Origin: Phocaeicola_A sp036804505
GTDB lineage: Bacteria > Bacteroidota > Bacteroidia > Bacteroidales > Bacteroidaceae
DNA: 64,000 bases
Assembly (NCBI GenBank): GCA_036804505.1
Contig: DAIRSI010000023.1
Span: forward strand, 3,903 to 67,902
Direction: 5' to 3'
Shown here one piece after another: positions 26,911 to 33,887 of this stretch (position 1 is the stretch's first letter; each line of letters begins with the position of its first letter). Below the pieces are notes generated by a model. The model was not told where the DNA came from. It saw nothing but the letters and a program-made list of their open reading frames with translations, and did not search any database. A program made the position numbers and the translations under genes.

Positions 26911-26950
26911 AACCGTGCACAAAGTTTTACTAACTTTGATGCACGGTTTT
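26911..26950 (+). terminator. Hairpin after SusD, overlapping a -7-like element
   Basis: AACCGTGCA-CAAAGTT pairs with AACTTTG-A-TGCACGGTT around TTACT, followed by TTTT and an A+T-rich stretch. It is a convincing intrinsic terminator only 20 bases after the SusD stop and 13 bases before the sulfatase start, so sulfatase expression would be reduced or separately driven. Confidence 0.75.
26931..26938 (+). promoter_or_regulatory. -7-like element inside the terminator, possible sulfatase promoter
   Basis: TAACTTTG forms part of the right arm of the hairpin and lies 25 bases before the sulfatase ATG at 26964. No -33 is visible, so this may be fortuitous. Confidence 0.35.
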
Positions 26951-26963
26951 AAATTTGAAAAAT

Positions 26964-28361
26964 ATGATTCATACCATGTACTACAGCGGCCTGCTGGCCA
27001 CTTTGGGCTTGCTTGCAAGCACCACAACGAGAGCAGCACAGAAACAGAAAGCTACTCCCGAGCGTCCTAACATCATCTTTATCCTTGCCGACGACATGGG
27101 CTACGGAGACCTCGCCTGCTACGGCAATCCTTACATGAAAACACCCAACATCGACAGACTGGCGGCTACGGGCACCCGCTTCACACAATGCTATGCCGGT
27201 TCGGGCATCAGTTCACCTTCCCGCTGTTCGCTCATGACGGGAAAAAATTCAGGAAATACCACCATACGCGATAATTTCTGCGAAGCAGGAGGCATCGTGG
27301 GCAAGAAAGGTACCGCTACCATCCGACGGATGAATATTCTGCCCACAGATACGACTATCGCCACAGTGCTACGTACTGCAGGATACCGCACCTGTCTGGT
27401 GAACAAATGGCATCTGGACGGATTCAATCCCGAAGCCACGCCTCTGCATCGCGGATTCGACGAGTTCTATGGATGGCTCATCAGCACGCCGGAGTCCAAC
27501 TCGCCCTACTATTATCCTTACTGGCGATTCAATAATGACAAGCTCACTACAATCGAAGACAATGCCCATGACAAGCACGTGAAGCACAACACCGACATCT
27601 CCACACAGGATGCCATCGGCTTCATCAACCGCAACAAGAACAATCCGTTCTTCCTGTATCTGGCTTTCGATGCACCACATGAGCCATATATTATCGACAA
27701 TACCACCTGGTACGACGATGAATCATGGAGCATGAATACCAAACGCTATGCTTCACTCATCACGCACATGGATGCAGCCATCGGCCGCCTGCTCAAGGAA
27801 CTAGACCGTTTGAACCTGCGCAAGAACACGCTCGTGATTTTCGCTTCGGACAACGGTGCTGCCGTTCAGGCCCCGCTTGCCGAACTCAAATGCAATGCTT
27901 CACTCCGCGGACGGAAAGGAATGCTCTATGAAGGAGGTATCCGCGTTCCGCTCATCGTGAACCAACCGGGTAAAGTACCTGCACGGAAGCTGACAAACAT
28001 CGTTTATTTTCCTGACATGATGCCTACCTTTGCCGCTCTTACGGGTGTCAGCAAAAATCTGCCGCAACACATCAACGGCATGAGTATTCTGCCCCTGTTC
28101 TACGGCAAGAAACTCAATACAGACAACCGCCTGCTCTACTGGGAATTTCCGGGCAAGCAACGCGCTGCCAGAAGAGGTGACTGGAAAGCCGTGACCGTAA
28201 CTCCCAACGCTCCCTTGGAACTATACAACATCAAAGAAGACATGACCGAATCCCACAACCTTGCCGACAAATACCCCGAAATGGTGAAGAAGTTCGACAC
28301 GGAGATGAAAGTCATGCACAAGCCTTCACCCAACTGGCCGCTTCCGGGAGAGAATTTCTGA
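26964..28361 (+). CDS. Sulfatase, serine-type FGly (S1 family), exported
   Basis: A 465-residue alkaline-phosphatase-superfamily sulfatase from the ATG at 26964 (an in-frame TTG lies 9 bases upstream). The signal peptide ends near TTRAAQ. Metal ligands are in FILADDMGYGDLACYGNP. The activation motif SSPSRCSLMTG has Ser, not Cys, at the formylglycine position (residue ~83), so a radical-SAM anaerobic maturase (anSME) is needed, as usual in Bacteroides. LVIFASDNGA supplies further ligands. It follows SusD after a terminator-like hairpin. It likely removes sulfate so that partner hydrolases, such as the GH123-like enzyme, can act. Confidence 0.93.
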   Translation: MIHTMYYSGLLATLGLLASTTTRAAQKQKATPERPNIIFILADDMGYGDLACYGNPYMKTPNIDRLAATGTRFTQCYAGSGISSPSRCSLMTGKNSGNTTIRDNFCEAGGIVGKKGTATIRRMNILPTDTTIATVLRTAGYRTCLVNKWHLDGFNPEATPLHRGFDEFYGWLISTPESNSPYYYPYWRFNNDKLTTIEDNAHDKHVKHNTDISTQDAIGFINRNKNNPFFLYLAFDAPHEPYIIDNTTWYDDESWSMNTKRYASLITHMDAAIGRLLKELDRLNLRKNTLVIFASDNGAAVQAPLAELKCNASLRGRKGMLYEGGIRVPLIVNQPGKVPARKLTNIVYFPDMMPTFAALTGVSKNLPQHINGMSILPLFYGKKLNTDNRLLYWEFPGKQRAARRGDWKAVTVTPNAPLELYNIKEDMTESHNLADKYPEMVKKFDTEMKVMHKPSPNWPLPGENF

Positions 28362-28426
28362 TACGACATCAAAAAAACTTTTTAACGAAAAATCAGGAAG
28401 ACACTGACGGGAACAGACCGAAAACA

Positions 28427-28470
28427 AAATAGCCGATGCAACTCAACGCTGCACCGGCTATTTCTTTTTT
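28427..28470. terminator. Terminator between convergent sulfatase and GH51 genes
   Basis: A 14-bp stem AAATAGCCGATGCA / TGCACCGGCTATTT (one mismatch) with a T-rich tract on the right and an A-rich tract on the left, so it can stop transcription from both sides. Confidence 0.85.
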
Positions 28471-28484
28471 CTTATCTTTAAGTA

Positions 28485-30455
28485 TTACTTCGCAAAGCGG
28501 TAAACCACGAAAGTCTTTGCTCCGACTGTTGTGTCGAGCACATTGCCTTTCAAGGTTGCCTCACCCTCCTGAGGAACGATAGCCGTAGGATTGTCGAGCG
28601 TGTTCTCGGCATCCATGTTATCGGAATGGAAAGTGGTGCACTTGGCCGTTGTGGATGCTGCTTTCGGCTTCCATCCTGCAAACATCACTTTCACGGGCTG
28701 AGCCTGGTCGGATACGTTGGCAATCTTCACGATGAATTCCTTCGTGCTGCTGTCCCATGCAGAAGTAGCAAAGAGACCGTCTTGGTCTGCCTGTCCACTT
28801 ATCGGTTTCTTGTTCATTGTCATTTTAAGAACGTTGGTACCTTTGTTGTGTCCGTAGAGTTGTTGAACGTAGTAACTGCAACTCTTGAACATGCGCAGGT
28901 TGTCGAACCAAATCATGTCCGGACGCCACTGCCATCCTTCGATGTGTGCAAAAAGCGGTGCATAGGTTGCCATGTGAACCACATCGGCATTGCGTTCCAA
29001 CCCGGTCATAAAAGCAGCTTCGAGCAAAGAAGCTTCGAAGTGGTTCCACTTCTTGCCTTTTCCGTGACAAGCATATTCACCGGCAAAAACCTTCGGACCC
29101 TTGCGGTCGTAGTTATCATAACGATTACCTTGTGCCAAGAACCATTTTTCGGGACGATAGAAATGCTCGTCAACCAAATCGACTTTTTCTTTCTTCATCT
29201 CCGGCCAGAGGTAGTCGAAATCTTCACCTTCGGAATTCGGGCCCGATGTACCAACTATCCTGATTTCGGGATGTGCCTTGCGCAGAGCTTTTACGAACGG
29301 ATCCAAACGACATACGTAGTCATCGCCCCACTGTTCGTTGCCCACGGCAAGCAGTTTCATATTGAAAGGAGCAGGATGACCCATATCGGCACGTACCTTA
29401 CCCCATTTAGTAGTCACAGCACCATTGGCAAACTCGATGAGGTCGAGCGCATCCTGAATGTAACTACCCAAATCGGCTACCTTCACATGAGCATCTTCGG
29501 TATGGTTCTGGAACTGACAAGCCAGTCCGCAACTGATGACGGGAAGCGGCTCAGCGCCGATTTCCTCTGCCAGCTGAAAGAACTCGAAGAATCCCAAGCC
29601 GTAGCTCTGGAAATAGTCGGGGAAGAAGCGATACGGGAACGTGTAGTGCCAGCGGTTTTCGTTGAGTGGACGGTTCTCTACCGGGCCCACCGTGTTCTTC
29701 CAGTTGTAGCGTGTGGCCAGGTCGGTACCTTCCACAATACAGCCACCGGGGAAGCGAAGCACACCCGGATGTACATCATACAGTGCCTGAGCCAGATCCT
29801 TGCGCAGTCCGTTCTCGCGGCCTTTCCAAGTGTCAGTAGGGAACAGAGACACATGCTCCAAATCAAGCGGACCTCGTGAAGTAAGGAAGATGCGCAGATG
29901 CGCCTTCGGTTCCGTGCGGGGCGAAGTGAACTTGATTTCGTACTTCTTCCAGTCCTTGGAATCAATCTTCAGTTCCTGCTTTACGAAAGCCTGATTGTCT
30001 TCCATGGTGTTATTCTTGATGATTTCCACACGGATGCTCTGACCTTCGCCACGAGCCCACACGGAGAAACGATACTCGGCACCTTCCTTCACGCCGATGC
30101 CGAAGAAACCTTCGTTCTCAATGCCGGTGGACTTGTCGGAATGACCGGAGTACTCCAGATGTACATAATGCGGACAGCGTTCGAACGGGCCATCGTCCTT
30201 TACGGTAACGTGGCCGAAAGTAGTCCAACCCAAGAGATGCTGCGGGAACTCGAACGAACGGTTCTTCACCAATTCGGCATAGAGTCCGCCATCGGCTCCG
30301 TAATTAATGTCCTCGAAGAAGAGGCCGTACATAGTGGACTGGATGGGTACGCCCGGTTTGCCGGCCTGCACCGTCATCAGATGCGAGGTCTGCGCCTGAA
30401 GCGACAACCCTGCTGCCATTGCAATTGCAGCCAATAGAAATTTGTGAGTTTTCAT
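28485..30455 (-). CDS. GH51 alpha-L-arabinofuranosidase, exported
   Basis: A 656-residue secreted hydrolase that releases terminal arabinofuranose from arabinan or arabinoxylan. The signal peptide ends at LSLQAQ. Next come YGLFFEDINYGADGGLYAEL, a carbohydrate-binding-like jelly-roll insert at ~85-205, and the TIM barrel (HPGVLRFPGGCIVEGTDLAT). The general acid/base Glu is in VGNEQWGDDY (near residue 374) and the probable nucleophile Glu in FAGEYACHG (near 459). A C-terminal beta-sandwich (~510-656) is the alpha-L-AF-C domain. It is convergent with the sulfatase and has its own promoter, so it is not obviously part of the ECF locus. Confidence 0.93.
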   Translation of the reverse strand: MKTHKFLLAAIAMAAGLSLQAQTSHLMTVQAGKPGVPIQSTMYGLFFEDINYGADGGLYAELVKNRSFEFPQHLLGWTTFGHVTVKDDGPFERCPHYVHLEYSGHSDKSTGIENEGFFGIGVKEGAEYRFSVWARGEGQSIRVEIIKNNTMEDNQAFVKQELKIDSKDWKKYEIKFTSPRTEPKAHLRIFLTSRGPLDLEHVSLFPTDTWKGRENGLRKDLAQALYDVHPGVLRFPGGCIVEGTDLATRYNWKNTVGPVENRPLNENRWHYTFPYRFFPDYFQSYGLGFFEFFQLAEEIGAEPLPVISCGLACQFQNHTEDAHVKVADLGSYIQDALDLIEFANGAVTTKWGKVRADMGHPAPFNMKLLAVGNEQWGDDYVCRLDPFVKALRKAHPEIRIVGTSGPNSEGEDFDYLWPEMKKEKVDLVDEHFYRPEKWFLAQGNRYDNYDRKGPKVFAGEYACHGKGKKWNHFEASLLEAAFMTGLERNADVVHMATYAPLFAHIEGWQWRPDMIWFDNLRMFKSCSYYVQQLYGHNKGTNVLKMTMNKKPISGQADQDGLFATSAWDSSTKEFIVKIANVSDQAQPVKVMFAGWKPKAASTTAKCTTFHSDNMDAENTLDNPTAIVPQEGEATLKGNVLDTTVGAKTFVVYRFAK

Positions 30456-30508
30456 GATATTACAATCTGTTATTTAATAAATATTCTTTTTGCGTTCCTT
30501 TCCGCTTA

Positions 30509-30516
30509 CAAAAATA
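30509..30516 (-). promoter_or_regulatory. Candidate -7 element for the GH51 gene
   Basis: TATTTTTG on the minus strand, 53 bases upstream of the GH51 ATG. No clear -33 is visible. Confidence 0.4.
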
Positions 30517-30575
30517 ATTCAAGCCGACCTAAACGAGGTGGACTTTTATATCAATTAGGTGGATTTTTGACCACA

Positions 30576-33263
30576 TTACACAGGCTCTACCATTCTTTTT
30601 CTGAAAAGTCGCGCCAATTCCCCAATCCAAAGCACTGCCGAAGTGGTTCCGATGATGAGCGCCCAGTCCGTCAGACGAAGCGGAACCACATTGAACATCG
30701 GCCCGCCCAGACTCACGATGAACACCTGCCCTACTACAATGACCACGGCGATGAGCAGGAAGCCACGGCAGGAAGCCAGATGATGGAATGCCGAATGACC
30801 CGTGGCAAAAGCCTTCGCATTGAACATGTTCCAGAACTGCAACATCACAAAGATGGTGAAGAACAAGGACAACTCGTAGGCCGAGAGTTCGTGATGTCCG
30901 CCGGCAAAGTGTACATAGCTGCTCAGGAAAGCCGTGAGCGAGAAATCGCCCAGCGAAGTCACGTCATGAAGTTTGAAATACTGCAACAGTCCGAAGAGCA
31001 CCAGTACGAAAGCCAGCCCGATGCCCAGGATGCGGCGTGCCATGGGACGGCTGATGATGTTCGCCTCGCGGCGGCGCGGATGCTCCAACATCACTCCACG
31101 GTCTGGTGGCAGGGATGCCAGAGCCATGGCGGCAAAGGTATCCATGATGAGGTTCACCCACAGCATCTGGGTGACGGTGAGCGGCGAATCGGTACCCAGG
31201 AACGCTCCGATGAGCACGATGAGACATGCGGCCACGTTGATGGTCATCTGAAACAGCACGAAACGCTGTATGTTTTTGTAGAGCGAGCGTCCCCACATCA
31301 CGGCCCGGGAGATGCTGCCGAAGGAATTGTCGATGATAGTGATGTCACTTGCTTCCTTAGCTACCGACGTACCGTCGCCCATGGAGAGGCCCACATGGGC
31401 AGCCTTCAAAGCTGGTGCATCATTGGTACCGTCGCCCGTGACGGCCACCACCTCGTGCTGCTCCTGAAGGAGATGCACCAAGCGCTGTTTGTCCATGGGG
31501 CGCGCACGCGACATGATTTTGAGTTTCTGTACCCGCAGCCGGGCTTCATCGTCCGTGAGAGCGGCAAACTCGGGACCGGTGATGAGGTTCTCATCGGTGT
31601 CGGCATCGGTCCATAGGCCGATGTTGCGACCTATCTCACGGGCTGTGAGCGAAGTATCGCCCGTGACTACCTTCACCTTGATGCCGGCACAGATACAATC
31701 TTCCACAGCAGCAGGAACTTCCTCACGAACGGGATCGGCTATGCCGGCAATGGCCTGCAGGGTGAGGCCGCTCACGCAAAGACGGCCCTCGGCAAAGCAA
31801 CTAGCCGGCGAGTCAACCTTCAAGCAGGCGAAGGCCAGGGTGCGCATGGCTTTCTGCTGAAAATTCTGCAACTCGGCAGTGAAGCGGATGCGGTCGGACT
31901 CGGTAAGGGTGCAGAAGGGCAGCACATATTCCGGAGCGCCCTTCACATAGAGCATGCGGCATCCGGCTAAAGGAGAATCTACCACCGTAGCCATGTATTT
32001 GCGTTCGGTAGAGAATGTGAGTTGCTCCACCACCTCGGCCTGCTCGCGCAAAGGCAGATAGTCAGTGGACTTTTCGCTGCGCAGCCAGAGCAGCAACGCG
32101 CCTTCAGTAGGATTGCCCAGCACTTCCACACCGGAACCCTTCACTTGCAAGTGGGCGGTGGAATTTGTACTGATGGCTTCGGGCAGAAGGTCGGCTTCGG
32201 CCTCGATGTTCATCTGCGCCACCTGCATGCGGTTTTGGGTAAGAGTACCCGTTTTGTCGGTGCAGATGACAGTGGTGGCACCCATCGTTTCGCAGGCGTG
32301 CATCTTGCGCACCAGATTATTGGTGGAGAGCATGCGCCTCATGCTGAGAGCCAGACTGAGAGTGACGCTCATGGGCAGACCTTCGGGAACGGCCACCACG
32401 ATGATGGTGACGGCTATCATCACGGCCTGCAGCAGATAACTGCCGGTGACGATCCAGGAGGTGGCATCGCCTTCCCAGAAAAAGAACGCCATCTTGGCGG
32501 CTACGATGAGGATAGCAATGACGTAGCTGGCACGTGTTATCATGGAACCGAGGCGATCCAACTGCTCGTTGAGCGGAGTGCGCACGGAATTATCGATCTG
32601 CGAACCGCGGTACACCTTGCCGTACTCGGTACGGTCGCCCACGGCGGTGACCTGCATCACGCCGTGCCCGTCGGCCACCATGGTGCCTTTCATCACGTGA
32701 TTGGAGGGATAGGTAGCTTCGGCATCAAACTTAGCAGAGTCTGTGGTCTTGGTGCAGAGCGGCTCGCCGGTGAGGGTGGACTCGTTCATCTGCAGGGAGA
32801 CAGACTCCAGCAGAAGGCCATCGGCACAGACTTCATCGCCCGTGTTGAGCATCACGATGTCGCCCACCACGATATCCTTCTGCGGTATCTGGCAGATGGC
32901 GCCTGAGCGGATAACGGTGACGAGGGTTTCCTCGCCCACGCGGTTGAGCACGTCGAACGCACGGCGGGCTTTCATTTCGAACCAGAAGCCCACGCTGGTG
33001 GCAAGCATCACGGCCACGAAAATGCCGAGAGGCTCAAAGAAAACTTGCGGCCCTTCGCCGCCGATATACTCGTAGATGGTGATGCCGGAAATGAGCAGCA
33101 GTACGATGAGCAGAATGATGATGATGGGGTCACGGAATTTCTCGAAATAAAGGTGCCAGAGGGATTCTCTCTGCACGGTCGTGAGCAGGTTTTGCCCGTG
33201 TTGCTCACGGCTCTGCAGGACTTCCGTCTGCGAGAGACCTTCATAATGTCGGGATGATTTCAT
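30576..33263 (-). CDS. Calcium-translocating P-type ATPase (PMCA/SERCA type)
   Basis: An 895-residue P2-type cation pump. It has an N-terminal cation-ATPase domain (GLSQTEVLQSREQHGQNLL), transmembrane pairs, and an actuator domain with TLTGEPL. The phosphorylated Asp is in ICTDKTGTLTQNRM (near residue 335). The nucleotide domain has YVKGAPEYVL, the hinge has VTGDGTNDAPALKAAHVG, and six C-terminal helices follow. VPEGLP in helix 4 is typical of Ca2+ pumps. It probably exports Ca2+. The gene is strikingly G+C rich: 42 of the 60 bases at 31021-31080 are G or C. Confidence 0.94.
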   Translation of the reverse strand: MKSSRHYEGLSQTEVLQSREQHGQNLLTTVQRESLWHLYFEKFRDPIIIILLIVLLLISGITIYEYIGGEGPQVFFEPLGIFVAVMLATSVGFWFEMKARRAFDVLNRVGEETLVTVIRSGAICQIPQKDIVVGDIVMLNTGDEVCADGLLLESVSLQMNESTLTGEPLCTKTTDSAKFDAEATYPSNHVMKGTMVADGHGVMQVTAVGDRTEYGKVYRGSQIDNSVRTPLNEQLDRLGSMITRASYVIAILIVAAKMAFFFWEGDATSWIVTGSYLLQAVMIAVTIIVVAVPEGLPMSVTLSLALSMRRMLSTNNLVRKMHACETMGATTVICTDKTGTLTQNRMQVAQMNIEAEADLLPEAISTNSTAHLQVKGSGVEVLGNPTEGALLLWLRSEKSTDYLPLREQAEVVEQLTFSTERKYMATVVDSPLAGCRMLYVKGAPEYVLPFCTLTESDRIRFTAELQNFQQKAMRTLAFACLKVDSPASCFAEGRLCVSGLTLQAIAGIADPVREEVPAAVEDCICAGIKVKVVTGDTSLTAREIGRNIGLWTDADTDENLITGPEFAALTDDEARLRVQKLKIMSRARPMDKQRLVHLLQEQHEVVAVTGDGTNDAPALKAAHVGLSMGDGTSVAKEASDITIIDNSFGSISRAVMWGRSLYKNIQRFVLFQMTINVAACLIVLIGAFLGTDSPLTVTQMLWVNLIMDTFAAMALASLPPDRGVMLEHPRRREANIISRPMARRILGIGLAFVLVLFGLLQYFKLHDVTSLGDFSLTAFLSSYVHFAGGHHELSAYELSLFFTIFVMLQFWNMFNAKAFATGHSAFHHLASCRGFLLIAVVIVVGQVFIVSLGGPMFNVVPLRLTDWALIIGTTSAVLWIGELARLFRKRMVEPV

Positions 33264-33286
33264 TTGTTGTTTTTAATTGTTCGAGA

Positions 33287-33294
33287 CAAATTTA
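33287..33294 (-). promoter_or_regulatory. -7 element for the P-type ATPase gene
   Basis: TAAATTTG on the minus strand, 23 bases upstream of the ATG; a clean TAnnTTTG match. Confidence 0.55.
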
Positions 33295-33478
33295 CGAACT
33301 ATTTTTCAGAGTGGGAAGTATCGCGGCATGAAAAAGCAACACAAGTACATCGGGAAACAATGCCTACCGCAATTAGCCATGCCTTCGACGCAGGAAGTGT
33401 TGGAATAACTCGCACACACTGTCAGCCATCAAATTTTTGTCTTAGCCATTTTTGCTCAAATTATTATTCATTACATAA

Positions 33479-33587
33479 AAGTGCCACTTCCCGGACCATC
33501 TGCAAATTTTCGGAGGAAGAAGTGCCACTTCCCGGACCGTCTGCAAAATTTCGGAAGAATAAGTGCCACTTCCTGGACCATCTGCAG
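33479..33587. repeat. 41-bp tandem repeat, about 2.7 copies
   Basis: Units start AAGTGCCACTTCCCGGACC at 33479, 33520 and 33561; the third is cut off after TCTGCAGC. The first two differ at only a few positions. The period is not a multiple of three, so it is not a protein repeat. The array lies between the P-ATPase promoter and the 173-nt hairpin. Confidence 0.9.
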
Positions 33588-33620
33588 CGCAGCGCCTCAG
33601 TCCCCTGCACCCCTGCCCCA

Positions 33621-33793
33621 GCGTTTTGTCGAAAAGGGATTCCGGCCTTTAGCGGAGAAGCGTCTCGGAAATTGCCGGTCGGTTCCGTCAAGAACTTTGC
33701 CTCGTCCAAGCGAAGCGCGTTTGGCAAAGTTCAGGAACCGGCCGGCAATTTCAGCTTCGCAGCGACAGCCGGGAGCACTTTTCGACAAAACGC
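33621..33793. repeat. Long GC-rich imperfect inverted repeat (173 nt hairpin)
   Basis: Outer arms GCGTTTTGTCGAAAAG (33621-33636) and its exact complement (33778-33793). Inner arms AAATTGCCGGTCGGTTCC (33669-33686) with 33734-33751, and GAACTTTGCC (33692-33701) with 33723-33732, around a ~20-nt apical loop. The arms are in register, so the whole stretch can form one long bulged stem. Its composition is far more G+C rich than the flanking intergenic DNA. No coding frame with a credible start was accepted here. Confidence 0.8.
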
Positions 33794-33887
33794 GCCCCCC
33801 CGAATTAAAACGAAAAGCGGAAGACTCCTAAAAGCCTCCCGCCATTCTCTCTCTCGTAATCCTCATCTTTTCACATGAAACAAATCC

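Noticed and set aside
28626..29879. A 417-codon open frame on the plus strand antisense to the GH51 gene
   Set aside because: It lies entirely inside a gene with clear catalytic motifs. The translation has no recognisable domain and reflects G+C-rich codon bias.
30444..31616. A 390-codon plus-strand open frame antisense to the P-type ATPase
   Set aside because: His/Glu/Gln-rich translation without any family signature; it is the mirror of the ATPase C-terminal helices in G+C-rich DNA.
32022..32906. A 294-codon plus-strand frame rich in His and Gly
   Set aside because: Antisense to the ATPase catalytic core; low-complexity composition produced by the opposite strand.
33264..33878. Overlapping plus- and minus-strand frames across the tandem repeats and long hairpin
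   Set aside because: The 41-bp period breaks reading frame from unit to unit, translations are Pro/Arg/Ser-rich on both strands, and no ribosome site or homology is evident.
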